A stretch of 64,000 bases of DNA from Epiperipatus broadwayi (lineage: Eukaryota > Onychophora > Udeonychophora > Euonychophora > Peripatidae): assembly GCA_028023455.1 (NCBI GenBank), contig JAQFVV010012420.1:2852001-2916000 (forward strand). The letters are read 5' to 3'. The notes under the pieces are model-generated. The model was not told where the DNA came from. It worked only from the letters and a program-made list of their open reading frames with translations, and searched no databases. Position 1 is the stretch's first letter, and each line of letters starts with the position of its first letter. The translations under genes were made by a program, and so were the position numbers. Shown here one piece after another: positions 48,310 to 62,455 of this stretch.

Positions 48310-51260
48310 CCAACTGTTACTTTGGTTGGTGACCTTATAACTTCCTAGGAATAAGGTCTATAATTGAGTTTTGTCTATTATGGTTGTAAATATCTATTTA
48401 AAAAATTTCATTTACACACACATTTATTCTGCAAGAAAATTTAATTGATATTTCAGTTAAGAGCTAGGAAATTGAGAATAAAGATTACAGAGTTTCTTAG
48501 TCTTAAACACAGAGATAAAACACCAATAAGCTCACCACACTGGCTGATGTGTATTGGTGAAAATATCACCTATGATCATATATTATATTTATAAATCATA
48601 TTGCAATAACAACTGTAATGACAAGAATGTATGGAATGGACATTAGGAATTTTTGCTGCTTATTTCTTTTAAAGCCTCAAAGAGCAATCAAAGGGTTATT
48701 TCTCAGTTAAAAGCAAATTCCTTTCTGAAACATTTTATTAATTATACAACATTATTTATTGTTAAATAATAAACATGGTTATTAATTCTATCTTACTAAT
48801 GATAATTATCTTCAATAATTTTTTTTAGTGTTATGAGTAATATAAAAAATTCATAAAAAATACCATAGTGTAATTAAATGTGGTCACAAAAAATATTACT
48901 TTATGCAGGTGAGCGCAGTGAAAGAATGATGGACCTAACAACTAATACCTCACTGATTGATTTTCAGCAAAAGTATTAAAAAATTTAGGTTTTGTTAATT
49001 GAATAGAATCTATTGAGGTCCTTCTCTCACTGTGATGCTAAAACACCATGTGACTTCTATAACAATAGGCTATATGATCATTATTAGAAAAAGAATGAAT
49101 GTTTGCAATAAATATAACAGCATTTATGTTTTTAAAAAAATCAGCAAAAAAATATCTTGAATTTTTTTTTTAACATTTCAAAAAACATCTTAGTAGAGAT
49201 TTTTATCTAAAAAGATAAATACTTTGCAAATTTCCAAACGTTAACTTATTACAAAAACTGTGGATTTATTAATGATTAGTTGCAAAAATATAGAGTTTAC
49301 ATTATTATTGAAAGAGAAGCTTTGTAGATGTGGCCTTAAGATTACAAAAGATAATTTTATTATAATTTACAAGATATTCAATGCTTTTATTTTCTTCTGA
49401 ACTGAAAAGTCAAGTTTATAAGCTATGATAATGTGAATGTGATAATGTGAATGTAGGATCAGATTTCTTCTTGAAGATAAATAGACTATATAAATAATAT
49501 GGAATCATGACTAAATACAAACACTTTATAGTTTCCAATAATAGCTTGTCAATAATTGCTATCTTCTTAACATAATTAATTCTAATATCTTAATGTTAGA
49601 GTCACATCACAAATTTTAATGAATCCTTGAATAACTATGCTATCCATTGACACAATGAAAGCATTGCATTTCTAACCAGGTTTTTTATAAATAACTTTTA
49701 CTATAAGTTTTTTTAACTTTTGTTCTCATAAATAGTATCAAAATCAACTGACTTTTTTTTCATAAGATAATAAAATCAAGATGTTTGTTCTAACTGATTG
49801 ATTAATGTTACAAAATTACTGCTTCCAGAAGAGTGAATTGATAATGGTTTTCTCACAAAGTCATATCTTTGTCTCATGTAAGCATGAGTGAAAGCATTTC
49901 TTGAGTTAAATCTATACAATTTTAAGAAGTTATAAGAGTTAAATGGTAGTTGTTTAATTAAAGGTATTGACAATAGTTCATATCTCTGAATGGTATTTTT
50001 CTTTCTACAGACACAATTTTTATGTGTGACTTAGAAATATTCGTAATAGCTTAAACAGGATTTCATGACATGTCCTGAATGTTTTATACAATACAATGCA
50101 TTTCCTATTGCCATTCAAATATTATTAAAAATATTTTTAATAAAATTATTCTATATCATTTAAGGAAAGAGTAATCTGCTCTTTGTTTCATTATATATAT
50201 ATTTATAATATATATTGAAATCATTGTAATTTTGAAATAAGCAAATCTATTAATAAATGTTACACAATTGATTCTTTATTGACCAAATCATTTGAAACCT
50301 TAAGATTTATTGATAAACAATAAAAAAGTCAGAAAGACCAAAAATCAGAAATGACAAATTTAAATAAGAAAATTGAAAACCTGTATTTGGTATTCCAATG
50401 TAAGCTATTATGATATAATATCTTGGTTAATATAATATAAAGAAACAAACAAATTATGTTTGCAATGTGTACTTATTTCTTAATGAAAAAAAAAAACATA
50501 TGGAATTCAGCTGGTTTTAATGATTTAATAAATGTGTTTAAAGCTTATAAGAAACATGAAACATTGTTAAATTGTCTAAAAAATAATGATTGTATTCAAA
50601 AGATTTGGATTGACTCTCATTTTGATTCATAAAAAAACTGAATTACTTTCCCTCTTTCTAATGTCACTACACACCATTGGCAGACTAGTTTATTTACATG
50701 TTACAATGCAAATATGCAATGAATATTTTGTAGTAACAGATCAATCTTTGCAAAAAACTTAATATTTATTTAAAATATAATTTTTTAAAGAGCTATTTTT
50801 ATTTTTATTCATATGTTGTTGTTATAACAACACACAAACTAATTCATAAATTTCAGGCATGCAAATTTAATACAATGTGGACACACTTATGACATCCCAA
50901 AACGAGCCTTTATTTCTCGCTGACTGTTAAATATACAAATACATGCAAACACATACTATTTTTTAATGATATATACAGACAATACATGTTTAATTGTTAG
51001 GTTTAAATTTAATCAATTATAATTATATTCTATCTTTCATCTAATCCTTTTTTATGTTTTGACAAATTTATAAAACAAGTCTAATAGTTTCAACTGATCA
51101 CCAGTCTTCTTTACTTTAACAATCCTAAAATACATTTAATACAAGTGGCAAATAATGACCATATTGAATATTTAGTGTCCAAAACTAATAATTCATTCAT
51201 TTGTTATATCTAGTTCAGAAAATTTTCCATTCATATAAAATTAAAGGTAGGAATATTTTA
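48310..51260. other. AT-rich stretch, no genes seen
   Basis: No supported gene. A short inverted pair (CAGTGAAAGAA..GGACC near 48,915 and GGTCCTTCTCTCACTG near 49,018) brackets about 100 bases and may be a small hairpin element. Confidence 0.45.
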
Positions 51261-51635
51261 AAACAGTGTTCCCCAAACTATGTTCCCTGGAGCACCAGTT
51301 TTCCTCAGAAAGTCAATAAGTATTTCATGAAAAATTATAAAAATTAATATAAACCTTTTTAAATGCTGTATCAAGATGAAACATGTTTGAACATATTGAA
51401 ACATGCTGGGACTTGCTAAACCATAACATTGACAGTTATTAACAATCTGTCAAGGTAAGCAGATGATGTCATCAGCTGAACGGATATTATTCACACCAAC
51501 ACTTGCTAATTTAACACATCCTTGTATTATTTTGTTTAAATATATAAGTTTATTATTATTACAAGTTTTTATTAGAACCTTTGACTATTTTATTATAATA
51601 GATTTAAATTGACTTATATAAATTTTGTGACTGAA

Positions 51636-51798
<163 letters not shown>

Positions 51799-52075
51799 TT
51801 TCTTTTATAATAATTATAAATTATTTATTATAATTACATTAAGTATTTATTTCAGCATTATAGCTTTCATCTATTTTATATTTGACTTTATATATTGCAA
51901 TCTTATTTATTTTGCAATCAATCTTTGTTACATTGTATCAAATCATTTTTATTACAATTCTTTTTACATTATTGTGACTTTTTAATAATATACTTTCACG
52001 TTTATTTTTATGTGTTGCAGACTTTTTATAACAAATTTTTTTTATTTCGATTATAGTTCTGACTAATATTAAAAT

Positions 52076-53157
52076 TTGAATATTATTCAAAAAATTTCCC
52101 ATGCACTCTTGGTTAAAAAGAGAAGCTTTAAAACAAGGAAGACAAGTACTTCTTCTGACACATCTATAATTGGAGAAGAAATAATGGTTTCTACAAAATT
52201 TAATATTAAAAAGCAAGTATCATCTAAGAACATATCAAAAAGGAAATACAATGAAAGTTATTTAAAATTGGGAATTTACTTGTTGGTAATGTAGTTGCAC
52301 AATAAAATACTAAAAAACAGTTTATTAGCTCTAGCTAAACTTCATAGGCACTTAGAAATGAAACACATTGATTATGAAAAAAAATTATACATATTTTAAA
52401 AGCAATTACATAATTCACTAGTAAAATCTAAACTTCAAATGCTAAAACTGAAAATGAAAGTCTGAGGCATTTTTTTATGTGAATTACTGCATTGTATTTA
52501 ATAGTAAAACTCATACAATTAGGGAGATACTCATTATGTCTTATGTGAAAGATATTGTATCATGCATGTTAGACAAAGAGTCTTCTAAAAATAGATACAT
52601 TATAATTATTAAATAATACTATTTCATATTGCATCAATGATCTTTCTGCCAACAGCTAATTCATCAACATAATATGTATTGCAAGTAGATGTTTGCAGAC
52701 ATCTCAGGGCTAACTGTATTACTGGTGCTTATCTGTTATACATTTCATAATAGTAATGAAGAAAATTTATTAATGTGTGAATAGCTGCAGGAATAAGCTA
52801 CTAGAGAAGATATATTAATCTGATTAACAATTAAATTACAAAATAGGAAATCAATTGGAAAAGAGTATTGATATTTACATAAAGGGTGGAGGAAGGGAAT
52901 TATAACATGTATTCCACAAGTATCTACAAAAGCCACAAAAATATATTGTGTTTTGCATAGACAAGCATTGTAACAAAACATTGACATACTTAAATGTATT
53001 TTGGATGAACTGTAAAAATTATAGACTATTGTAAAATCTTGATCATTTCAATTCAGATTATTTAAATTTTTGTGTGATGAAATAAATAATGAACATAATA
53101 CATTTTTATTGCATACTGATGTGAAATAGATATCATTATTTAGAATTTTTGATCTTA
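52076..53157 (+). pseudogene. hAT transposase relic, N-terminal half
   Basis: Readings include SKRKYNESYLKLG (start of the BED-finger region), KLHRHLEMKHIDYEKKL (zinc-finger His residues), HTIREILIMSYVKDIVSCML near 52,510-52,570 and DKESSK. Further along are YCVLHRQALVTK-like codons near 52,950, then FLCDEINNEHNTFLLHTDVK near 53,070-53,130. This order is that of ZBED5/SCAND3-type domesticated hAT relatives. Stops and frameshifts make it inactive. Confidence 0.75.
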
Positions 53158-53757
53158 AAATGTAGCAGTTGTCTTCATACACTAATCTTACCCAGTGCAT
53201 GCCATAGTAATCATCGGATGCTAAAAGGTTTATGCAATTAAATCTCTACCTAATGCCTATCCATTCAAATTCCTCACACTAGTTTTTAGCTTGGGTTCTT
53301 CATCAGTAAGAAGTTTTGAATCTGAGAGTATTGCAGCTTGATCTTTGGATCTAATGTAACCCTCCAGTAGCCATCATTTATTCTTTTAGTTAATGATTTA
53401 GTAAATGTTTATATATTTAACAGCAGAACAGATTCTTTTCATGTTATACATATTTTTTTTATTAGGCTAAGGGTTTTCAATACTAAAACATATCATAATC
53501 ATAACATTATATAGTTAAAGATCATTAAACTCTTGTATAAAATAAAAATGCAGCTTAGTTTTCAATCCAAGCTTATTTACAAAACTAAACCCAAGGCTCC
53601 TCATTGATGAAGGCCATAAGCAAGAAACTAGTCTGTCAATATTGGATGAGTAGGTATTAAATAAAAATTTGAATATACAAACCTTCTAGCATCCGTTGAT
53701 TATTATGGCTTGCACTGGGTAGCACTACAGTATAGAGAGAGTTGCTATTGTTTTAAT
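53158..53757. mobile_element. PLE-like insertion with inverted ends, family A, inside hAT
   Basis: Left arm 53,158-53,306 and right arm 53,600-53,757 are inverted copies of the family A tail, each with the hammerhead-like core at its inner edge (53,306-53,282 minus, 53,604-53,628 plus). The roughly 290-bp centre is non-coding. It separates two halves of the hAT transposase and is more diverged than the 44.7 kb copy, hence older. No clear target duplication remains. Confidence 0.75.
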
Positions 53758-54300
53758 GGCTTGTTTAAGAATAAAAAATGGTGGTTGCAAGATTCTTTAA
53801 AGTTCATAATAAGTTGTTTTTTTTTCCATGTCAAATGATTTAGCACGTTATTTTATTGAATTTTTAATAAATCTTTTATGGTTTATAAGTTTTGCATATT
53901 TGTCAGATGACTTTATTAAGTACAATCAAATTAACTTATCATTACAAGGACAAAAAAAGAATAAAAACAATTTCACCTTTTATGAACTTTTAATTGAAAT
54001 AAATTTGAAAGTAGATGCTGAAGCTTTAATATAATTTTAGAACACTTGCATAATTTACAATCAAATCTTTTGCAATATTTTTCAAAGTCTAGTGACAACA
54101 ATTCTTGAGGATGGAATCCATTTATAGTAACAGCTAGGCCAATATGCTTCAGCACAGGTGATTATAAAAATCTAATCGATTTAATTAGTGATTTTAATTT
54201 AAAACAAAAATATATAGAACTGTCATTAAATGATTTCTGGACAAATTTAACTGAAGAGTACTCACTATGTCAAAACTAGCTATTTGTGTTTTGCTTAAAA
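53758..54300 (+). pseudogene. hAT transposase relic, C-terminal half
   Basis: Frames read LARYFIEFLINLLW, YNQINLSLQGQKKN (conserved LNxxLQG block of ZBED-type transposases) and FYELLIEINLKVDAEAL. WNPFIVTA follows near 54,110, then LIDLISDFNLKQKYIEL and NDFWTNLTEEYSL near 54,230-54,265, which precede the hAT dimerisation domain. That domain is badly decayed. Confidence 0.75.
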
Positions 54301-54661
54301 TTATGGCTAAGTTTTTATTACTTAAATATATTTATTTTAATATTTTGTTTGCAAGTTTAAAAAAAAACATTAATATAATTAGGCAAAATGTGTTAAGGTT
54401 TGAATTTTGTCATTAGTAGTTGTCATTATGTCGGCTTATTTTAGGTACATCATAAACTTCATCCTTTTATTTGAAAACTATTTTTAATTATTATTTTTTG
54501 CTGGAGGAGAATATTTGTTTATTGTTTATATAATAAGCATTGGAAAATAAGTATGTATAATGATCAACAATCACACCAATCAACTTACACTGCATATATG
54601 TATTGTCTGTGGCCATTTATAAACATGTTTGCTGACCTAAAAATTTATATACATAATGTGT

Positions 54662-54725
54662 TAAGGTGATAGCACATCCATTTAAATTCTTATTACTCAG
54701 ATTTGAATCCAAGCCTTGTAAAATT
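54662..54725 (+). repeat. Possible tRNA-derived fragment
   Basis: GGTGATAGCACATCCA could be a decayed A box and AGATTTGAATCC a B box about 35 bases on. Weak. Confidence 0.25.
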
Positions 54726-54729
54726 TAAA

Positions 54730-55360
54730 AAGTTTTCAGGTTCCAATCAAGTTTAGAATTTTTTTAAGCAACTGACCCCACAGCAATTCAGATATAAATA
54801 ATATTGGTAGATAAATGGATATCTATCTATACTCAACATGAAAATAAAACACAGGTGGACAACATTTAAATTCTCACCATCTGTTAGTTTGAAAGTTTCA
54901 TTAGTATTGCGTTTTCTCCTTCACTGTTCTTTGATGAAAGCTATTGAAAAAGGTTTTGCCTGGCAGAAATAGAATATGAGAAAGATAGACAGTCAAATGG
55001 TAAAATAAAGTGTGTTAATTTTTTGCCAAACAATCTCAAACCCTCTTGAAATTGATTAAATGCTTGCTCTCTTGATTTAGTTGCTGAAAAATTTATTAAT
55101 ATTTAAAATAAAAAAGATTTAAAAACCTTTGTAATAAGTAGCCCGTTGCAGAGCAAAGACTTATTTAACAATTTATCATAGAGGAACAATTGAGAAGAAG
55201 GAAGTTTGCCAATTGCCAAGTGATGAGTTTTGAGGAGTTTTTAATTTTAATGAATAATATTTCAGTAATGTAATTTTCACTACACCAATCTTAAGCAAAA
55301 TAGGAACTGCTTTTTATACACTTTTAACATTGTGTGGAGGGGGGTAATTATAAACATATT
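54730..55360. other. AT-rich stretch, no genes seen
   Basis: No supported feature. Confidence 0.45.
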
Positions 55361-55365
55361 ATCAA

Positions 55366-55626
55366 AGAAATGTGAAAAAGATGTATGATTTCCAAAACAC
55401 GTTCATCATTTGGCCCAGATCACAATCTCTTACACATATCTTTATCATTGTAAAATTTATTAATATACTTGCATCAAGTGGTTTGTGTCAATGTTGTTAT
55501 AGTAGTAAGTTTGACACATCAATTAAACTGTAGTAATTTTCTATCTATCTATCTATCTATCTATATTGAACACTGATAAAGATATGAGTGCTGATGCATT
55601 TTGGGGATCATATATCTTTTTTTAGA
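55366..55626. repeat. Short inverted-end unit related to family F
   Basis: AAAAAGATGTATGATTTCC at 55,376 is inverted relative to 55,600-55,622, and the inner edges both contain a TGATG-type word. The segment at 55,405-55,440 (CATCATTTGGCCCAGATCA) resembles 7230-7260. Confidence 0.45.
55541..55564 (+). repeat. (CTAT)6 microsatellite
   Basis: Six uninterrupted CTAT units. Confidence 0.95.
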
Positions 55627-55861
55627 TCTTTTTGGTCATATGATTATGTTACACTTCTTCACAAAGTATTAAAAGCGGATAGAAACCAGTCTTTACCTTG
55701 CGTGAGAGTGGTATATTAAAAATTACTCTATAGAAATATTCATTAAGTGAATAATCTCTAGTCTAATGAATGATTAATAAAAATTATTAGTGTTTTTCAT
55801 TTTTATTTTGCCCTCTAGCTAAAAATGATTAAATACCTATTTACTAACGAATATTGAAGGG

Positions 55862-55962
55862 GTAGCCGTCAGTTACCTAAGAGAAAATTTTAGATTTTTG
55901 TTTGGATTCGAACTCCAGATTGTAGACACGGGAAACGGCTGCGCTATTTCTGTAACAGTTTA
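55862..55962 (-). repeat. tRNA-derived SINE head
   Basis: Minus strand: AATAGCGCAGCCGTTT (A box) and about 30 bases later GAGTTCGAATCC (B box). The flanks do not form an acceptor stem, so this is a SINE head or tRNA pseudogene. Confidence 0.55.
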
Positions 55963-55999
55963 CATTTTGAAATATGAAAGTGCAATTGTTTAATTAAAA

Positions 56000-58740
56000 A
56001 TACAATAAAAGCAATATTGTTTAAATATAAAAAATAATAATAATGTTTAATTGTTTCAAGAACACTAACTCTTTTTATTTTATTTCTGGTAAATGCTGTT
56101 TATATATTAACAGATAAGTATCAGTTGACAATTGCTTCCAGCGCTCAGAAATAATTTTCAAGCTATTAAATATTTCTGAGAAAAGATTCATCCAAACAAT
56201 CTGCTCTTAATTATTTATAATACCTTATATAGATTTTCTTTAAATTTTATTTAAATACTCCCACTCTGTGTAATATTACTTATTCAAAAAGTTTCTCACT
56301 AGGTCAAAGCAATCAAATATTTTATTACGAAAGCAAAATTGGGTCTTTTTATTCTTCTCCACCCCTAACGCCTAATGCTAATCTGCACTAATATAAAAAC
56401 TTAAAGCCTTTAAACACTTTGGAATTCAAAATACAAAATAAACACAAAGTGATTCACTGGTAGTTTGTCAAAAGTTTAGACATTTAAATATTAAAAACAT
56501 AATTTTTTTTTTAAAAAAAAAAGACGCATGCGTTAAGACACATGTATGTGTGAAAAAATAATATATATCTTTACAAAACATTTTTTACTTTACGACAGAT
56601 TAGAAAAGTTGGGAAAAAAATCAGACAAAATAATTAATGTTGGTATTAGATTAACTAAATATATATATATAAACTTTGATGTCTTCATAGATTATTTTAT
56701 CTAGAAACTGTATAATAGCAGGAAATAACTACCCTCAATTATCAGTACTTCCTGTTGTACATGGATAGTAAATATGGATCTGAAGGTATTTGTCTACTTG
56801 TTTTATTTCGTCTACTATCAAATTTTGTAATTCCTTTATTTGATTAATATTATGCATCATACAATATTACTTTTCATCATATAATGATATCATTTTTTGT
56901 TAACTGACCCATCTTGTAATGTGGGGGTGTTGAAATTTTTATCAATAATGTTTGATTCTTTGGTCAAGATCGGAGTTGTCATTATCTTAAATTTCTTTTT
57001 AATTCTATTTCAAATTATGCATTAATTATAATGTCCAACACCTTTTATAATTTAATGCAACTTAGAATTTGAAATAAATCATTTTCTGGATAATAAACAC
57101 AACTTTACAACTAAATATGGAAACAATGCTTTACTTGCAGTTATTCGGACTATTTTAATTCTGCAGATAATAATATATTTAGAATTAAAAAGACTTGGAT
57201 AATTTTCAAATGAAAATAGTTACATACTTATATTTGACTAACATTGTCTGACTATCTAGTCTGGATAATGCCTGGATAACTGAAAAAAATTTGACTTACC
57301 CTTGAAATTTTTTTAACGGTCTATGCTATGGCTTCAGAATAGGGATGTTTTATAATTTTTCTCTGGAAAATGACTAGAAACATCTAGATAAATAGAGTTA
57401 TAGATGAAGTAAACTAATTTATAAAATAATGATGAAAAGAGGAGTACGTTGACAGTTTCTTCAAATTATTGAAATAATGAAACTTAAAATAAAACTGAAA
57501 TGAAAATAAAAATTCTGATCATTAAAATATGAAAGTTTGTGAAATTTTTTTATACATTTATTTTCACTTTTACTACTTGAAGAAAATAATGATTCATTAA
57601 CATTTCAGTATATTCATAATCTGAGATTCATATTTGAGATAGACAAGCATTTTTAGATCCCCAAAATACTTAGATTTTATTTCAAATTGCTGTCCATAAC
57701 CAATCCAGATAAAAAATATACAATACTGCTTGGTGAATAAAAATCAAGCTTCTTTTAACTAAAAGATAAAATGAAAATGACAAATTCTAAAGCCTCCTCA
57801 GATCAACATTTAGAAAAATTTCTTCACGGTTTCTGTATAGTGAGTTGTTGGAGACATTTTTGCCATGTAGTACAATATATGAAGACTTTTGTAAGAAAAA
57901 TGATTTAGTTCCAGAATTTGGCATAAATACTAATATCTGCAGATAATAGTGAACCTTATGCAATATATATTTTAAACATATAGAATATAGATATTTAAAA
58001 TATAAGTATATATACAAATGTTTTAAACATTATAAATGTATATTAAAACATCAACAAAAATAATTAACAAACAATGGAATACTATATACATTTTGTCATA
58101 TATTTGCAGTAAATATTTATCTATAATACAATTTAATTTAAAAATTATGTACTTCTCTGTCTTAAAAAATAAAATTTACTATTCTTTTTCTTCATTCTAC
58201 TTGTGATAAAAATTGATGATAAAATGCAAAAGATTCAATGCTAAATAATGCTAAATTTATAAATGGCAAGCACGACAGCTTATACAAAGGGCAGTAGCCA
58301 TTTTCTTATGGTGTTTGCTATTGCAAATTAGCAGTTGCACTGGGAATTAGCCAATTAAAATTTCATTTTTAACTACTGTAATTTCTAATTTTTTTATTTA
58401 ATATATATTTTAAAAAATCTCAATGTATATGATTGAATAATTAGCTTTCTCTTTATTGTGTCATTATTGTATATCTATTAAATCAAAGAAATTTGGCAAA
58501 TTATAAAGCATATATGAATGCAAAACTTAGAAATCACTTAAATTTAAAATTGAAATACTTCAAATTACTGGGGGGAAAATTATAATATGCCTGTTTTGTT
58601 TTTTATAAAACTGTATTATCTAGTTAAGTGGAATATAAAATTCAGGACAAACATTTTAATAGATTTAATAAACTATTTATCCATTTAATGAAATATATAC
58701 ATATATAAATAATTTTTTGTTATATATATATGATCATGTA
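56000..58740. other. AT-rich stretch, no genes seen
   Basis: Only AT-rich DNA and short homopolymers are visible. Confidence 0.5.
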
Positions 58741-58744
58741 AAAT

Positions 58745-58995
58745 TGAAAGAATTAAGAAAGTGATGTAGAGTTATTCTGGACATATTGGTAGAAGAGATG
58801 ATAAATGATGGATAGTTGAAATCTTAAATGAAATTCCAAGAGATTGTAAAAGACAAAAGAAGAGAGCCCATGTGAAATGAATGGTTGAAGTAAAGAAGTG
58901 TGCCAGGGTGAAGTGGAGAAGAGAGGATAGAGATTGGGGAACATGGATTGAACTTGGAGTGACCATCATCAATAATGATTAAAAATAATGATGAT
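58745..58995 (+). pseudogene. LINE 3' end fragment
   Basis: The plus strand reads SGHIGRRDDKWWIVEILNEI, then KRQKKRAHVK and CARVKWRREDRDWGTW, the Arg/Trp-rich C-terminus common to RTE-like and related LINEs. It is followed by an ATGATGATG tail. It is a 5'-truncated copy, and its family may be the same as 46.4-48.2 kb. Confidence 0.6.
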
Positions 58996-58999
58996 GATA

Positions 59000-60140
59000 T
59001 ATAACAATTGCTATGACTACGAATATATACACAATTATGACAATGTTACAATTTAAATATTAGCAAAAAAATATTTACAATTATTTATCCAAAGATATAT
59101 ATATATATATAATAAGACTGATGAGGTTGTTAATTAATTCTACCTTTAGAGATGAATCTTTCAAGTTCCTGCTCCAACTTGCCATGAGTACAATCACAAA
59201 AATCCAAAAAATAGTTCCTTGCAAGAGAGAAGCAGAAGAGTGATGCATAATCTCTGATTTTTCCTCCTATTTGTTACTTTTAAATATTATTTATTATTTA
59301 GTTCTGTGTAGTAATTTTAACAGTGAAGAGGGAAAAGAGATTAATTAATTACAGTTAAAAGTGTTTTCATTAAACTCCTCTCAAATTATATAACAAAAAC
59401 TTATAAATATTATGAGCAAGTTCATCTTGATAATTTTGTGAGCTGTAAGTTAAGTGATCCCAATAATTTCTGTTGTTATGGTAATCACGGAATTGGGAAT
59501 GCTTTCCCGTATTTCAATTCCTGTTGTTGAAAATAAAACAAGTCGTGCATTATTAGTTGCATACCCAAACTTTTTAAATTAATTATGACATTTTTCTAAT
59601 TATAGCAATGTTAAAAAAATTACATTCTAAATGACGGTTTGATTTAGTCAGAAATATCATCTGTTCTCAAACAGATCTGCAAAAAGATGACAAATTTACC
59701 AAAGTTATGTTATTAAGAAACAATTCTGCTTGCAGGAGAATAAATAAGATGAATACAGATGTGATAATAAAATGAATGTAATGCCTAATTTGAGTTTGAA
59801 AGTGATAGAGCTGGATGTGATTTATAGGTCTTATTTTCTAGAGTTTGTCACATTGAAGCATAAGCTTATTAACAAGTTAAAATCAAATAGAGTAACAATA
59901 TAGGTGGATAAATGTATATAGGAAATATCTTATTTCTGGTATATGAGATGTATAATAATCATAAATAATTTTCAAAAAAGATGTTATTCCATTAGAAAGT
60001 ACCAGCATTTTATTGCATATCTACAATAAAGTTAAATGAACATAAAACACTCATTGTAATCATTGCAAATAGAGCTTCATAAGATAGATTAATTAAAATT
60101 AACAAATGATGACAATTCATAAATGTTGTTTATTGATTAT
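59000..60140. other. AT-rich stretch, no genes seen
   Basis: No supported gene; a (TA)n patch lies at about 59,096-59,112. Confidence 0.5.
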
Positions 60141-60143
60141 ATA

Positions 60144-60426
60144 ATTCATAGAAAATTACACTAATATTTCTTAAGGCTAAGTGCTTTCACAGCATTCAAC
60201 TCCATATTCATAGCCTGCATGTGCTGAAATAGTTTCCACTGAGAGAAATGAGACTTGAAGGCAATAAACAGGAAGGATACATGCTTTTCTATATCAAAGA
60301 GATGGACAATATAAATGAGCTTGCATAGATTTGCATAAATTATTAGATTGGGAGGCTATGAATATGGAGTTGAATGCTCTGAAAGCGTTTAGCCTTAAGA
60401 AATATTAGTGTAATTTTTTATGAATT
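60144..60426. repeat. Short unit with 75-bp inverted ends, family G
   Basis: Arms 60,144-60,221 and 60,350-60,426 are inverted copies with few mismatches (AATATTAGTGTAATTTT outer, ATTCATAGCCT inner). The motif CTSTGAAAGC, a TTAGCCTTA stretch and GAAAT (60,379-60,403 plus; 60,192-60,165 minus) recalls the hammerhead-like core. A MITE is the alternative reading. Confidence 0.6.
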
Positions 60427-60429
60427 TAA

Positions 60430-61490
60430 TTTCACTATATACGTCAAGCATATTAAATCTTACATAATTATTAATAGTGAAGAAAAATCTGAAATTATAA
60501 TTCATAGAGAAAATTTAATTGCTAAAACCATTTCAACCATGCTTAATGAGATATTTAATTCAGTAGTAAAATCCACTAACATTAGCAACATTTTCAATGT
60601 TGATACTAAATGTGAGTGTATCTATAAATAATTTTGTGAGGATTAAAATTCAAACCAGGAAAAAGTATTGCTTGTCACAAAACAATGTTTTGAAAAGTAA
60701 ATGTAATATGAAACTCCATTAATAATTGATGTTTTGAAAGTTATGCAGCAGATATAAATATTTAAAATAAAAATATTTAATGAACACTTGCAAAAAGAAA
60801 TGTGATTCTTCTTGATTCGAAGATCAAGATACTTAACTTCGTTACATTTTTTGGAGATCTGCCAGAAGAATATTTTTGTAACAAAAATTATTCAATTGTC
60901 TTAACTTCATAAAATTATAGAAATTGTTTTATAAACTATTTCTGTAAAAAATGTTATAAAATTGAACTGCCTATGTAATATGCATTAATTAAAAGGAAAC
61001 AAAAAGAACTTTGACATAAATATTATAGTGAAATAATTAAGTTCACAAATATCTAACTAGTGAAATTGCTAATATACTTATAGTACCATGTTATGATTCT
61101 GGTTAAGATAATTAGAACTGTTTATATTTTGTTATTAATATTTTTTTTTTTTAAAAAATGCCAGATTATTGATTCTACTGTATTTTGTTACTGAGAATCA
61201 TTTGAAAATAATAACTTGTGATTTTAATGACAGATTTCTTTTTTTTTGTTTTAAAAAAGAAGAAATTTCCTATCTTAACTTCTTCGTTGTTAATGGATCT
61301 ATCTGAAATTATCATAAAATACCAAGAATTGTCTGCATTCAAAATTTGCTGTAGTTGACTTATTACATAAAAAAAAAACAACAACTAATTAGTGCTCACA
61401 AAGAAATAAATACATCAGTCTCAAACTAAGTAAATTAGTTTCTAATATCAAAACCATTTGTCTTAAATATCAACCTCAAGATCTTACTAA
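60430..61490. other. AT-rich stretch, no genes seen
   Basis: No supported feature. Confidence 0.45.
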
Positions 61491-61739
61491 GGTACTCACG
61501 GATAATTCAACCGATGATGTATTACACTTACCGATTTCCCCTCCAGTATACATCATCGATTTTTGCATGACAGCATTGTCATGGCAACCAAATGACTGGT
61601 ATGATTAATCCATCAGAGAGTCAATTTTTTTTTTTCACCCGCGAGATTTAAAATTCGTAGAGAGGTTTGGGAAATTTTTTGATTTTTCTGTCTATTGTGA
61701 TTTTTCTATCCACGGCATCACAGTTACTTTTTTGAGCTC

Positions 61740-62290
61740 TTAATTCGGGTAAAGTGTTTTATTTATCTGTTTATTTTAAATTTACAAAAATTTTTTGTTA
61801 ATATTTCTACAATTCTGAAACTTACATTGAATTATGTTTAATGTGTAAATAATTTTCAATAATTTTTTAAAACAAATTTGCAATATACAGTACGTTTTTA
61901 AAATTACCAAATGCATGTGATAACACATTTTCTCCAATGATGCCATTAATGCCAGATTTGCATTAATTCGGGTAAAGTGTTTTATTTGTTTATTTTAAAT
62001 TTATAAAATTTTTTTGTTAATATTTCTACAATTCTCAAACTTACATTGAATTACGTTTAATGTGTAAATAATTTTCAATAATTTTTTAAAACAAATTTGC
62101 AATATACAGTACGTTTTTAAAATTACCAAATGCATGTAAAAGTGCGGCTTATGATAAAACGTTTTTTCCACACCATTAATACCAGATTTGCATTAAATCG
62201 CGTCTTTTTTATTTAGCTGTTTATTTAAAATTTACAAAAATATTTTGTTAATATTTCTACATTTCTCAAACTTACATTGAATTACATTTT
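61740..62290 (+). repeat. Tandem repeat of about 225 bp, 2.4 copies
   Basis: Units start with TTAATTCGGGTAAAGTG at about 61,740 and 61,963 and with ATTAAATCGCG at about 62,192. They share CTTACATTGAATTA, CAATATACAGTACG and CCAGATTTGCATT. The third is truncated. Confidence 0.8.
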
Positions 62291-62399
62291 AATTTTATTT
62301 TTAATTCCTGAATTATATCATACTGAAATTTTTTTTTTGTAAATTCATCGGCAATTATAAAAATTACAGCTATGAGAGTAATACAATGTCTGATATAGG

Positions 62400-62455
62400 T
62401 GTACGCCGAGCCTTCGGCTCGTCAAAGACATCGGAGCCCCCCCGACAATTCCAGC
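62400..62455 (+). other. GC-rich hairpin patch
   Basis: GAGCC-TTC-GGCTC (62,408-62,420) forms a stable small hairpin in a short GC-rich patch inside the TIR element. It could be an RNA hairpin or a protein-binding site; terminator-like function is not implied. Confidence 0.5.

Noticed and set aside
58753-58972. Minus-strand open frames of 63-66 codons
   Set aside because: They are antisense to a LINE C-terminal fragment that explains the sequence better.
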